Positions 1 to 9,233 are shown, numbered from the stretch's first letter. The stretch: DNA of 64,000 bases from Bacillota bacterium (GCA_023392075.1 JAEVZU010000151.1:48899-112898), one strand, 5' to 3'. A program made the numbers and translations. Notes: generated by a model from the sequence alone, not told the origin.

Positions 1-295
1 ACCCAGAACTGATGCTATCGCTTTCATGGTAAAATAAAATGCTGTCAAATTTACCGAGAATTCCCCTGCTTTCGGTAACAGTACTGTAAGCGGTCCCATA
101 TCCCATGTACGTGAGTATATCCGCCATAGCCGCCACATTTTCGTAACCCTTTTGAGTCAAATCATCATCATAGACAAAAAGTATGTCCTTTGCTTTTAAA
201 ACATTGGTTTCAAGGGCATAAGCCGCATTCCGGGGCACCATATACATGCAGATGCTTAAAATAAATATAAATATTAATGTTCTTTTAAACATCAT
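1..295 (-). CDS. Exported protein, YdaL-like (DUF2334/DUF2194 type), partial
   Basis: The frame opens with two adjacent ATG codons (295 and 292) and runs off the left edge, so only about 98 N-terminal residues are visible. It starts with a short basic stretch, a hydrophobic core and a small-residue site (NAAYA), i.e. a signal peptide. It continues with DILFVYDDD and a block ending FDSILFYHE, the style of the first beta strands of DUF2334/DUF2194 polysaccharide-associated proteins. Its start overlaps the stop of the degenerate-GGDEF gene by 11 bases, so the two are translationally coupled. The order (GH8 protein, degenerate GGDEF protein, exported protein) matches B. subtilis ydaJ-ydaK-ydaL, where the third protein is DUF2334. 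A role in modifying an exported polysaccharide is inferred; the family call rests on a short piece. Confidence 0.6.
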   Translation of the reverse strand, partial: MMFKRTLIFIFILSICMYMVPRNAAYALETNVLKAKDILFVYDDDLTQKGYENVAAMADILTYMGYGTAYSTVTESRGILGKFDSILFYHESDSISSG

Positions 296-1142
296 ATTGA
301 AGTTCCTTTTCAACACTCTGCTTAAAGAATACACCGTCATTTCCGATCTCATCCCTGTATTGAACAAAAGCAATCTGCACCTCAACTTTGATCGATGTAT
401 CTGTAATTCCGTCAAATGCATCTTTTTCACCTGCCATAGACCTGATTCGGTTGCGGACCAATTCACCTCCGGCGTCGTCGCAGGTCAGTATGATTGCAAG
501 ACTTCCATCGTTATCTATACTGTACTGGTTGTCCTCTATCCTGATTGCATCACCTATAATTTCAGCAAGCCGCTGTTTTAGTTTATCAAAATTCCTTTTT
601 GAAAGTATTCTCTTTAATTCGTGGGCATAACGCAGCTTTATTATCATCAGAGTTAACGGAAGCTTATTGCGTCTCGTATACCGTATCTGTTTATCAATAT
701 CGTAATAAAAGCTCCTCAGATTATAAAGGCCCGTGAGGGGATCTATCATTACAAGCTCCTCAACCTGCTGCCTCAACATGCCGTTTTCCACTTCAAGCCT
801 GTTACGCCCGAGTATAAACAGCCTCATTGAACCTACAACCAATATTGGCAGCACAAGCCAGGCAAATGAATAGATATTTATAACCGTACCTTTTTGATAC
901 AGCATAAAAAGCTTATAAGCCGTAAAACAAATAATTTGGGACCCGACAATTATAAAGGAGGCCAGGTCAACCGAAAATGTTACCAGTATGATGGCAACAA
1001 CAGTAATAAACAGCATCACGGCATTTTCAACCCGGAATTCCGAGCCTCCGGCATATAAAACTGCCAGGCTGAAAAACATAGATATTAAAAATGTTAACAA
1101 TCCCAAATCCTGAACTAAAATTTCAAATCTTTTACCAGCCAT
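285..1142 (-). CDS. Membrane protein with degenerate GGDEF domain (YdaK-like)
   Basis: A 285-residue protein. Four hydrophobic segments lie within residues 13-112, followed by a short coiled linker and a GGDEF fold from about 130. The fold signature DPLTGLYNLRSFYYDI is clear at 134-149, but the active-site loop reads YSIDNDGSLAIIL (208-220), so GGDEF is lost and diguanylate cyclase activity is unlikely. In B. subtilis the similar YdaK, also four-TM with a degenerate GGDEF, is a c-di-GMP receptor controlling an exopolysaccharide machine; the same role here is inferred. GGAGGAGAA sits directly before the ATG. It lies 40 bases after the 513-residue membrane protein and overlaps the next gene. 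Confidence 0.8.
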   Translation of the reverse strand: MAGKRFEILVQDLGLLTFLISMFFSLAVLYAGGSEFRVENAVMLFITVVAIILVTFSVDLASFIIVGSQIICFTAYKLFMLYQKGTVINIYSFAWLVLPILVVGSMRLFILGRNRLEVENGMLRQQVEELVMIDPLTGLYNLRSFYYDIDKQIRYTRRNKLPLTLMIIKLRYAHELKRILSKRNFDKLKQRLAEIIGDAIRIEDNQYSIDNDGSLAIILTCDDAGGELVRNRIRSMAGEKDAFDGITDTSIKVEVQIAFVQYRDEIGNDGVFFKQSVEKELQYDV

Positions 1143-1182
1143 TTCTCCTCCATATGCCCACGCTGTACGCTGATACTCCAGC

Positions 1183-2724
1183 CTACAATATTTTAAGCCT
1201 GTGCAGCACTTCCGCTAAACTGAAATATATTATAAGGTCAAGGGAAACACTAAAAAGAAAAAGATTCTGGATCATTTCAGCATCCCCGCTGTTAACTATT
1301 GTAATCATGGCATTAGAAACACCGATGCAGAATATTACAAGCATAACCTCCAACGGTATTGAACTTCTTTGTCTGTACCCTCCTATAATTTTAACCGACT
1401 TCTGTCTGAACAACAGAACAATTGCCGCCAGCAAAACTATCAGGAAACCGATGGTTTTTGGTATGGAATTAGTTTTAAAACCGCTCCACATGGACCAAAA
1501 CAGGCTTTTGGCCATTTTGGGCATTCCTGCACCTCTCTCAAAATTTCCGCTGTAATCCCTTCTGATATTAAATGCCGCTTTCACCGAAATATCCAGCATG
1601 GCAACCAGTGACCTGGGATGCTTCAGATAATAATAGGATATTTCAGCTGAATTATACCTGTCATAAAACCCTTGTTTCAAGTCTTTGTTCTCAGGATCCA
1701 CCAGGGGATATTGTTCATTGCTGCTTGTATCTGCAAGTATTGAATATGCACCTTCAATACCGAATTCCCTCAGGGTCTTTTCAGGATCGGTTGACTGCAG
1801 CAGCACCCCCCTGGTCATTGCATTGTATTTACCCGACAGCGTAAAGGAAGATGGTGCATAAGCGGCAGAAAACATCACACTAAAAAATAGCAGCAGCACC
1901 GAGGTAATACATCCGGCTCTCCACAATAGGCTTTTGTTCATAAAAACAAGCTTAACTCCCAGTATCCCCAAAAATAAGCCTGCTATGGCATACTTATTTT
2001 CGATAGTTGTCAAAACGCTTCCAAAAACGGTATACACAATAAGGTAAAACATGTTATGTCTCTCCTGCTGCAATGCTAAAGCGGCAGCGGCACAGAAAAC
2101 TATGGAAATCAGTACCAACGGTTCGGTATAAAAGGAACTGAAGTAGGTTATGTACGATACATCTGCAAATATGATCACACCTGCCAAACCTATTACTACA
2201 CTTTCCGTAAAGGTTTTTACCCTGTATGCGGCCTGCCTTACCAGCAGAACAATTGCAGGGATATATAACAACCCGTATATTAAAGCCAAAAATCTTAAAT
2301 CAAAAATACTGTCACGGGTGAACAAACCATCCAGCCCTTTTGCTGCAAATATCAAAGCACGCTGACCGGTAAATCCGGCAAAAAAACCGCTTTCCGGAGC
2401 CAGGGACAAATATTCCCTTACAAAATAATTAAAATACAGGTTTTCACCTGTGTCCTCTCTGTGATATATCCCGGCCGGATTAATCCTGCGGGCGAAGGAA
2501 CCGTCATCCGACATACCCAGAAAAGGCGGTACAAAAAGCATGATTATAAGAAGCAGCAATGCCAATAGTCCTGCACCTAACCCGATGACAGTTATTGAGT
2601 ACTTTCCCTCTCTGTTTTTGTTTAACCCTGTTACCGTTTTTTTTGAGAAGGCGGCAAGTTTGCTCAAGCTTGAAAAAATAAATCTTGTTTTTTTCCATTC
2701 ATCTTTATTCTTTTTCATATTCAT
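1183..2724 (-). CDS. Polytopic membrane glycosyltransferase-like protein (WsfD/GT-C type)
   Basis: A 513-residue protein with a basic cytosolic N-terminus (1-45) and about ten hydrophobic segments. After the first segment comes an extracytoplasmic loop with MSDDGSFARRI near residues 71-81. An acidic pair in the first outer loop is typical of GT-C fold enzymes using polyprenyl-phosphate sugars, and the DDGSF pattern resembles the WsfD glycan hexose transferase family. It starts five bases after the thioredoxin-GH8 gene stops, so they are co-transcribed. It probably transfers a sugar outside the membrane for the polysaccharide made by this locus. The B. subtilis ydaJKLMN cluster has no obvious counterpart. 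Function is inferred from fold and context. Confidence 0.6.
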   Translation of the reverse strand: MNMKKNKDEWKKTRFIFSSLSKLAAFSKKTVTGLNKNREGKYSITVIGLGAGLLALLLLIIMLFVPPFLGMSDDGSFARRINPAGIYHREDTGENLYFNYFVREYLSLAPESGFFAGFTGQRALIFAAKGLDGLFTRDSIFDLRFLALIYGLLYIPAIVLLVRQAAYRVKTFTESVVIGLAGVIIFADVSYITYFSSFYTEPLVLISIVFCAAAALALQQERHNMFYLIVYTVFGSVLTTIENKYAIAGLFLGILGVKLVFMNKSLLWRAGCITSVLLLFFSVMFSAAYAPSSFTLSGKYNAMTRGVLLQSTDPEKTLREFGIEGAYSILADTSSNEQYPLVDPENKDLKQGFYDRYNSAEISYYYLKHPRSLVAMLDISVKAAFNIRRDYSGNFERGAGMPKMAKSLFWSMWSGFKTNSIPKTIGFLIVLLAAIVLLFRQKSVKIIGGYRQRSSIPLEVMLVIFCIGVSNAMITIVNSGDAEMIQNLFLFSVSLDLIIYFSLAEVLHRLKIL

Positions 2725-2729
2725 AACCG

Positions 2730-4358
2730 CTACCTGGTATTTTTTCCGGCAACGCTATAAGAGAGCAGTGCAATGCATTGGTCAAAAGAATATATTCCTG
2801 TTCCGTCAGCATTTCCGAATGCGCCGTTAACTTTGTTGTCCGAATCAAATACACGCATTGTCTCCATTCTGGCCTGTGCCCTGTTTGCCAGATCCTTATC
2901 GCCTGCCGAAGCTGCTATCATACTTACCAGCCCGTATATTGCAGTTGATTCGTAATTATAGCCGTCAGCTACTGTCCCGTCAATTTTATATCTGGCGTAT
3001 ATTCCTTCACCTTCAACAGCTGTTTTTAACCACTCCAGGGTTTGAGGCTTTAATTGCCCTATTTTTGCAAGATGAAGAAGTGTAACCATTCCTTCAGCCA
3101 TATTTATGTCCTCTTTTTTATAGGTTTTTTTGGCAATAACATATTCAGGATAATACACAGGAAAGCCGTCACCAATATAACCGGCATTTACTATTGCCAG
3201 GGAATTAGCATATATCTCCTTCCAGCGGGGATTTAAATCCGCAAGATATTGCATGGCTTCAAAATCGGCGAAACACAGTTTTAAGCTGTCCGACTTCTTC
3301 CTGTATTTAAAATCATATTGATTTATAAGGTTTTGCCTGTGCGTATTGTATCGATAAAGTGCACCCTCATAATTCTTTATTGTATCAGTATAGCCTCCCC
3401 ATAATTTCTCAGCATTACACAGGGCCCTGAGTATTCTAAGGTCATCCAGAGTTGAATTAACCTTTGCAGGCCCCTTGTCTGTGACCACCCACGCGGTCAG
3501 AGAATTATCACGCATATTTTCATTTACATATTTAAAACTTTTTTCAAATAGAATTTTGTTTGCAGTATTTACGGCATATTCCATCAATAAACCCTGGGAT
3601 TCGCTCAATACATCGGTATACTTCAAATCCGACACTTTTTCCTGAATATAATTGGTCCTGACTCCGCCGTCCTTATTTATCATTTCCTTCTCCAGGAAAT
3701 TAAAGGTCGCATAATCACCGCCACGTACCGCGTAATCAATCATTGATTTCAAAAGTTTTGGATTCATATCCTTCCCTGCATGCCACGCTCTCAACAACCC
3801 CCGCTCATCAATAACAAGGGTTGTCGGTATTACCTTGAGTCCCAATTGGTTATATACCGTTAAATTCTCATCGTAGACATTTTCAAAGGGTATCTGATTT
3901 TTTTTCAAGTAATCCAAAGCCTGAGCTTTGGTTTCTTTATCATTATCAAGTTTGTTTACCAATAATAACTCAACATTTGAGTATTGAGAAAGCTGATCCC
4001 TTATATCACGCCACTGTTCAAGCTCCTTGCTGCAGTATGGGCACCAGCTGGCCCAGAAGTTTAAAATAACTGTTTTGCCCTTCAGGCTTGACAAATTTAT
4101 TACTCCGCCGTCTTCCTTTACAAAGGATAGCTTTGACAGATCCATATTAAGTGTGCATTTATCCGGAAGAAGATCCATTTTACCGGTCAGCTTGGTATTG
4201 GTTGAAACTTCATTTTGTTCTCCCGCTTTGAGTGAGACGTCATACCCATCCTTTTGCTTTGCCGAAAGCAGCCATGCCGATACCAGACTTACTGAGACAA
4301 CAAGCATTACAATTAAAGCAATTTTGACTATCCTTTCAAATTTCTTTAAAGGATCCAT
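2730..4358 (-). CDS. Membrane-anchored thioredoxin-like/GH8 glycosidase fusion
   Basis: One transmembrane segment (about residues 15-36 from the upstream ATG at 4370) anchors an extracytoplasmic protein. Residues 75-215 form a TlpA/ResA-type thioredoxin domain with WASWCPYC (Cys110, Cys113) and a cis-proline loop VIPTT. From about 250 follows a glycoside hydrolase family 8-like domain: LSESQGLLMEYAV (254-266, with the presumed acid Glu257) and STLDDLRILRAL match the two conserved GH8 blocks. GH8-like YdaJ precedes the degenerate GGDEF protein in B. subtilis. The fused redox domain is unusual and could keep the hydrolase or a partner reduced. ATG at 4358 was chosen because GGAGGG precedes it; an ATG at 4370 is the alternative. 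Confidence 0.75.
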   Translation of the reverse strand: MDPLKKFERIVKIALIVMLVVSVSLVSAWLLSAKQKDGYDVSLKAGEQNEVSTNTKLTGKMDLLPDKCTLNMDLSKLSFVKEDGGVINLSSLKGKTVILNFWASWCPYCSKELEQWRDIRDQLSQYSNVELLLVNKLDNDKETKAQALDYLKKNQIPFENVYDENLTVYNQLGLKVIPTTLVIDERGLLRAWHAGKDMNPKLLKSMIDYAVRGGDYATFNFLEKEMINKDGGVRTNYIQEKVSDLKYTDVLSESQGLLMEYAVNTANKILFEKSFKYVNENMRDNSLTAWVVTDKGPAKVNSTLDDLRILRALCNAEKLWGGYTDTIKNYEGALYRYNTHRQNLINQYDFKYRKKSDSLKLCFADFEAMQYLADLNPRWKEIYANSLAIVNAGYIGDGFPVYYPEYVIAKKTYKKEDINMAEGMVTLLHLAKIGQLKPQTLEWLKTAVEGEGIYARYKIDGTVADGYNYESTAIYGLVSMIAASAGDKDLANRAQARMETMRVFDSDNKVNGAFGNADGTGIYSFDQCIALLSYSVAGKNTR

Positions 4359-4417
4359 TGTACCCTCCATGTGACCAAAGCCTTCAAATCAGTATCCTTA
4401 CTGTACAGAAAAAAATA

Positions 4418-6238
4418 TCATTCCTTTTTATCCTCCCGGAGCTTTTCTTCGTTTTTCTTCAGGTATGCTTCACTTACGGTAACAGTGACATGCCCCTTTT
4501 GTATAGCCTCCAGGATATCGAAACGGTGGTCGGCAGCAGCCTTTTTATCTTCATCCGTAATAGCCGGAGTTTTACTTTCCTCAATATCTGATTCCTGTCT
4601 TTTTAATACTTGTTCTTCAATTGTCCTTTTTTCACGTTCCGGCACATCTGCTTCACTTTCATTCCCGAAGATATACGCTTCCCTGTACCGGTAAAACTTA
4701 AATATTTCTACCGCACCCACAGCCGCAAGTATTGCAAACACTGGCAATATACTGTAGTGATATCTGCTCTGGCTTTCGACTACCATGTGAAGAAAAGCAA
4801 TACCGACAAAATACAATACCAATATATGTCCGGTACCTGCCTTTTTTCTGAACCACAGGAATATTCCCGCTATAAGTGACATGTAGACACATATGATGTA
4901 ATATATATTATTCCAGATTGTTACACTATTTATAAATTCTTTTCTACCTGATGTTAAATTGTTCTGCTGTTCCAGGAACAATAAATTCCAGTAGGCACCA
5001 TAATCATCATTTGCCCAGAGGAGAGTATATTTTTGAAACATCAGATTGACTATACCCTCGGGGTCTTCCTTTATCCGTTTGACAGCCAGCTCCAATGAGG
5101 CCTTGTGAGCCTCCTCGGCAGAACCTGTTTCTATAAACTTATCGTTAAGAAACTTGGCATCCTGTTCATTCCAGGAACCTTTTGATTCCACATTCAAGCC
5201 CACCATAAGGTTATACCCGAAGGACACGGCACTTCCCGGAAGCTTTCTGTCAATTGCCCGGGCAGTAGCTCCGCTGATCAGCTGGGAGCAAATTAAAAAA
5301 CCGGCTAATAAAAAGATCACCCTGATCCAGCCCCTCGACAAACAGCTCTTTATTAATCCCGCTTTTTCATTTGAGCCTTCAACAGTCCCTGCCTTATAGG
5401 TTATTGTACAGATCACTATAGCTATAAGCAGCACCACCGACACCGGGCGTACCCCTCCTGCAACCGCAAGCAGAATACCTAAAAGGATGTTTAGTATAAA
5501 TATACTGACATCTTTAGCTGCTGAAGAGGCTTTGAACAAATATGCCGTGATCCATATGCAAAGCAGGGACAGGCACATGAAAGCCGGTTCGGAGGCCATC
5601 TGATTGACAAAGAGTACCTGTGAAGGCCAGAAGGCAGCCAGAACCATCGCCAGAATTCCTGCCACCCTGCCGCATATAAGTCTTGCAATCCTGTTCACAA
5701 AAAATATACTAATAAGACTAACAGCCAAATTAAAATATAAACCCGTGGCGACTGAGGTTCCAAACAGCTTAAATATCAGCGAGAGAATATACGGATAGCC
5801 AATGACATGGGGAAACTGTGATATATAATCGCAGTATCCGGCTCCATCTCTTTTAAGAGTGCCCTTTGCCAGCATATCCGCTACATTGTAATAGGTTTGA
5901 AAGTCAGATTGGGGCTGAACCGGAAGATACCGGATAATCCACATTCTGACAGCTCCGGCAGCAATAATTGCTGCAGCTATAATCACACCCTCAACAACGA
6001 TGCCGGGTATTCTGCTCCGAAACCTGAATCTGTATATATCAAAATGAGAGAATACAATTGCCGCAGAATTAGATATGAGCCACAGACCGCCCATAGATAA
6101 TAGAATTCCTCCATACCATAAAAACGGGTATTTCGCTGAAATTCCTATGTTTAAAATCCCGCCGAACAGACTATAGCATACAAATATACCAAAAAAAGTC
6201 AAGTATATATAAGTAAACCAATTTCTGCGTGTCTCCAT
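4418..6238 (-). CDS. GT39-like polytopic glycosyltransferase
   Basis: A 606-residue protein with about eleven hydrophobic segments and a charged cytosolic tail of about 90 residues rich in Glu and Lys. The first large outer loop carries QPQSDFQTYYNVADMLAKG (from residue 108), with an acidic residue where protein mannosyltransferase/ArnT relatives bind polyprenyl-phosphate sugar. VIGYPYILSLIFKLFG is also characteristic of this superfamily. It is the first gene of the operon, preceded by AGGGGAAG at good spacing, with a 140-base gap upstream that should hold the promoter. A TTGACA/TGTCAA inverted pair (6322-6327, 6347-6352) lies there. Probable role: adding a sugar to an exported glycan. Substrate unknown. 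Confidence 0.7.
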   Translation of the reverse strand: METRRNWFTYIYLTFFGIFVCYSLFGGILNIGISAKYPFLWYGGILLSMGGLWLISNSAAIVFSHFDIYRFRFRSRIPGIVVEGVIIAAAIIAAGAVRMWIIRYLPVQPQSDFQTYYNVADMLAKGTLKRDGAGYCDYISQFPHVIGYPYILSLIFKLFGTSVATGLYFNLAVSLISIFFVNRIARLICGRVAGILAMVLAAFWPSQVLFVNQMASEPAFMCLSLLCIWITAYLFKASSAAKDVSIFILNILLGILLAVAGGVRPVSVVLLIAIVICTITYKAGTVEGSNEKAGLIKSCLSRGWIRVIFLLAGFLICSQLISGATARAIDRKLPGSAVSFGYNLMVGLNVESKGSWNEQDAKFLNDKFIETGSAEEAHKASLELAVKRIKEDPEGIVNLMFQKYTLLWANDDYGAYWNLLFLEQQNNLTSGRKEFINSVTIWNNIYYIICVYMSLIAGIFLWFRKKAGTGHILVLYFVGIAFLHMVVESQSRYHYSILPVFAILAAVGAVEIFKFYRYREAYIFGNESEADVPEREKRTIEEQVLKRQESDIEESKTPAITDEDKKAAADHRFDILEAIQKGHVTVTVSEAYLKKNEEKLREDKKE

Positions 6239-6387
6239 AATATACTTCCCCTAAACGCTTAATCCCAACAATTCTAGACAACAGTCTACCATAATTTGCC
6301 GAAATTGAATAGATTTAAGATTTGACAAAAATTTTCTTTTTTAGCATGTCAAGTGTCTGATTTGCTAATGTTTTGTAACACTTAAGC

Positions 6388-6948
6388 CTAAAACGTATCT
6401 ATCTTTGACTCAAGTTCTGCAACCAGGTTGATATATTTTTCCTGAATATGCTCCCTTTCCGCTTCCTGTTCCAAATGCTCACCTTCAGCATCCAGCTCGT
6501 CCATTGTTTCTTTGACCAGATTGTTTTGGGCATACTTGTATACTACCCCATCCTCCTTGTCAATATGCCTGTGAAGCAAATGGGTGTAAGATATGGCATT
6601 TGCTATGACATCGAGCCTGGCTTCATCATCGCCGTCCATCACCTTTTTGAGGGCAGCTTCAAGTTCCTGCATGTGAAGCCTTCCCAGATCATGCTCAACA
6701 AGCATCCCGTGACGGACAAGCATTTCAGCAGGGCGTCCCAATTCATTCATCATTCTGTCAAAAAGCAGCTTCTCCTCTTTACCGTGATGATGCTTGTCCG
6801 CATAATTTCTCACAAAATCAATCATTTTGAAAAAGTCCCCGTACTGCACCTGTTCACCCTTCATGACCTTGTAACAATACTTCCGCATCACCGCCAGCAT
6901 CCTTTTGATATATTTATGCTCTTCCACCATTACTTCGATTAAATTCAT
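6388..6948 (-). CDS. Hemerythrin-domain protein
   Basis: A 186-residue all-helical protein with the di-iron hemerythrin pattern: EEHKYIKR near the N-terminus, DKHHHGKEEKLLFDRM around residue 52, then EHDLGRLH and THLLHRHIDKEDGVVY. These His and Glu/Asp residues form the oxygen-binding di-iron site of cytosolic hemerythrins (HHE family). In anaerobes such proteins are usually linked to oxygen or NO sensing or iron handling. The start codon overlaps the stop of the upstream gene (ATGA), so the pair is translationally coupled. The C-terminal 45 residues are strongly charged and probably helical. Family assignment is firm; physiological role is not visible. Confidence 0.85.
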   Translation of the reverse strand: MNLIEVMVEEHKYIKRMLAVMRKYCYKVMKGEQVQYGDFFKMIDFVRNYADKHHHGKEEKLLFDRMMNELGRPAEMLVRHGMLVEHDLGRLHMQELEAALKKVMDGDDEARLDVIANAISYTHLLHRHIDKEDGVVYKYAQNNLVKETMDELDAEGEHLEQEAEREHIQEKYINLVAELESKIDTF

Positions 6949-7505
6949 TGCACCTGGCTCCTCTCTATGCTGTGTATTCCATCAGATTTTGTATTGTACC
7001 GGTAGTCGGGGTTTATAGTGTTCACAAAAGCAGTGACCCATTCTTTCCTTAAATCGTAAAAATGTTTGATATCTCCTTTTACCCTTTCCCAGTAGGTTGT
7101 ATGCAGACAGGTTGCCGTCCTCCAGACAAATTCCTTTTCATTTGAACTTATCACCTCATTGACCCTGTCACAGGGCATGCCTTCAAGTATAAAATCATTC
7201 AGGGCATTGAAAATCTCCTCCGGAGTGACAGGCTTACCCTGATAAGCGGCAGCCGCACTTTCACCCTGTTTTCTGAACAACTCCAGAAGTTCATTTTTAT
7301 AGGTTATATCCTCCGACAAAATTGCAGTCACAAGTGAAGCCTGACGCAGCTCGGCACTCTCTATCCTTTCCTGCAGCCAGCCGTGAATATTGGAGGTGTC
7401 AATAATATTTTCCAGAGGCTCCTTCCCCATAGAGGCACCATATTTTCCGCTGTTTTCGCCTGCCCATTTTTCAGCTGGCAAACCTTTGTTTTTAGCCCAT
7501 CCCAT
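6945..7505 (-). CDS. Conserved protein of unknown function upstream of hemerythrin
   Basis: About 186 residues from the ATG at 7505, chosen because GGAGGATATT precedes it; the frame stays open upstream to 7583 but that part is out of keeping with the rest. The protein is soluble, mostly helical and rich in charged residues, with an unusual C-terminal block containing WRTATCLHTTYWERV and DYRYNT. No recognised motif. It is coupled to the hemerythrin gene by a four-base overlap, so it may act in the same oxygen or metal response, but this is context only. Confidence 0.7.
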   Translation of the reverse strand: MGWAKNKGLPAEKWAGENSGKYGASMGKEPLENIIDTSNIHGWLQERIESAELRQASLVTAILSEDITYKNELLELFRKQGESAAAAYQGKPVTPEEIFNALNDFILEGMPCDRVNEVISSNEKEFVWRTATCLHTTYWERVKGDIKHFYDLRKEWVTAFVNTINPDYRYNTKSDGIHSIERSQVQ

Positions 7506-7859
7506 AATATCCTCCTCGATTTTTTCAGTCCAAAGGATTTTATTATATAACCAGAAATGAATTTTTCCTAAAAATAAACTCATAATTTTCCCTCTCAGCG
7601 GATTTTATTTAATTACCCATACCGCCATACTTATTTTAAAATACACACTGCCTATTTTTCACACGGTAATGTTAAATTATTATTTGATATTTGCCCTGAA
7701 TTATATACCCTGATTTAATTATGCAAACCAAGTTTATAAAAATATAAACTTTCTTCCATACAAATAATTCTTAAATTGAAAATTATATATAACTATTAAG
7801 TACTGAGAAGGTGTTTTGGGAATATTATATTAGAACCCAGGCCTATGAAATAAGGAAAG
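7506..7859. other. AT-rich intergenic stretch without a gene
   Basis: Between the unknown gene and the RNA-like structure at 7860-7950. It is very AT-rich, has no convincing open frame, and should contain the promoter of the hemerythrin pair (minus strand). No clear -35/-10 pair could be picked out. Confidence 0.5.
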
Positions 7860-7950
7860 TAGTAAACATCCCAAAGAGGACGCAGAGAGATGCTGCATGT
7901 AAGCCATGACTGGCTCTGCTTGTTTCCTTTAGCGGAAGCCATGCAGCATT
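7860..7950 (+). ncRNA. Candidate structured RNA, three-way junction
   Basis: A perfect 10-bp stem (7890-7899 with 7940-7949) encloses two further hairpins: a 5-bp stem 7902-7906/7911-7915 and a 6-bp stem 7922-7927/7934-7939. On the plus strand it is preceded by GAGGACGCAGAGA, and its third hairpin holds TTTAGCGG. These weakly recall the GACGCAAAGCC and TAGCGGG parts of class I c-di-GMP riboswitches, but the match is partial. No plus-strand gene follows, since the serine hydrolase is convergent, so strand and role are open. It could equally be the 3' end of the minus-strand hydrolase mRNA. Confidence 0.3.
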
Positions 7951-7961
7951 CGGTGTTAGAT

Positions 7962-9083
7962 TTATTTTATTGCCGGAATCACATAATCCTCTACCAACCT
8001 TTGAGTGTCTGCACCGTCTCTGGATCCGGCATTGATATTTGCAGTAACTACTATAATCATATTGGCTTCAGGAATGATAACTATCTTCTGCCCGCCTGCT
8101 CCGTCGGCGCGGTAGGTATAATAGGTCCTGCCTGTTGTTTTATTTTCCATATCCGCAATCCAGAACAAATATCCATAGTCCACACCCTTATCTACTTCAA
8201 CCTTCTTTGTAATTGAGGCTGCTATCCACTCTTCCGGTATAAGCCGTCTGCCATCCCAATTGCCCTTGTTTAGATATAAATATCCGAATTTGGCCATATC
8301 CCTGGCAGTAAGATATAACCCGCTGCCGCCTCCATAACAATCCGTTGAATCACGGTCCCATCTTTTGACTGCAATGTTTAACGGCTTAAACAAATACTTA
8401 TCTGCAAAGTCTTTTGTTTTCATGCTGGATTTTTCTGAAATAATGCCGGATAGAATCTGGGTCAGTCCGGTGTTATAAACAAATTTGCTTCCCGGGTCAT
8501 CGGTGAGCGGCTTGTCAAGTGCGTACCGGAGCCAGTCAGAACTTGAAAAATAACCGTTGTAGTTATTATCAATGGACTCAAGTCCTCCTGTCATTGTCAG
8601 TACATTTTCGATGGTGATATCCTTTTTTCTCAGATTATCGCTGGAACCAAAATACTCGGGAATAAGCTCCGATACCTTTTGGTTCGTACCGGAAATAAGC
8701 TCTTCCCGTATTGCTATGCCGGTCAAGGCAGACATCACACTTTTAGTTACCGAATAAACCGGATTGTAGCTGGTTTTGGCTGCACCATTGTAATATTCCT
8801 CAAATACAAGAAAACCATTTTTTATAACCAGCAGACTGTATACATTGGGATAATTATCTTTTATTCTTGTAACAATCCTGGTAAACTGCTGCTCATCAAG
8901 GCCCTGTTTTTCAGGAGTTGACTTGCTCCAATCCTTTGTCGGCCATTTTGCTGCAAGTGTATCCGCAGCCTGAGTGCTTAAGCTCTCTGCCGGGACACTC
9001 CTGTTACTTTCCTTATTATCGCTGCAGCCTGTGCCTGTAAAAACTATACTTGCCAGTAAAAATGCCAGGATGGTTTTTTTCAT
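7962..9083 (-). CDS. Serine hydrolase lipoprotein (class C beta-lactamase fold)
   Basis: About 373 residues from the ATG at 9083, preceded by GGAGG; the frame extends to 9125 without support. The N-terminus is a lipoprotein signal (MKKTILAFLLASIV then FTGTGC), so the mature protein should be a membrane-anchored lipoprotein. SVTKSVMS gives the SxxK nucleophile motif, and FVYNTG and YGYLFWIAD fit the rest of the beta-lactamase-related serine hydrolase family (penicillin-binding protein 4*/EstB/AmpC relatives). It likely acts on peptides or esters outside the membrane. The substrate cannot be told from sequence. It appears to be monocistronic. Confidence 0.85.
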   Translation of the reverse strand: MKKTILAFLLASIVFTGTGCSDNKESNRSVPAESLSTQAADTLAAKWPTKDWSKSTPEKQGLDEQQFTRIVTRIKDNYPNVYSLLVIKNGFLVFEEYYNGAAKTSYNPVYSVTKSVMSALTGIAIREELISGTNQKVSELIPEYFGSSDNLRKKDITIENVLTMTGGLESIDNNYNGYFSSSDWLRYALDKPLTDDPGSKFVYNTGLTQILSGIISEKSSMKTKDFADKYLFKPLNIAVKRWDRDSTDCYGGGSGLYLTARDMAKFGYLYLNKGNWDGRRLIPEEWIAASITKKVEVDKGVDYGYLFWIADMENKTTGRTYYTYRADGAGGQKIVIIPEANMIIVVTANINAGSRDGADTQRLVEDYVIPAIK

Positions 9084-9233
9084 ATCATTAACCTCCGACC
9101 GCAAATTGTAATAAAATTTATTCACTCCCCTATCGCTGTAAGGCGAATAAAGGAGGTTAATTGTTTAGTTCTACTTTTAATATTAATTATAAAACCATAT
9201 ATTTACAAGTAAAATATGGAATCTCTGGTGTTA

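Noticed and set aside
246..581. Plus-strand open frame of 111 codons
   Set aside because: Lies antisense to the degenerate-GGDEF and exported-protein genes, has no ribosome site and no recognisable sequence.
7890..8216. Plus-strand open frame starting inside the RNA-like structure
   Set aside because: Antisense to the serine hydrolase and without a ribosome site; Cys/His-rich composition typical of a shadow frame.
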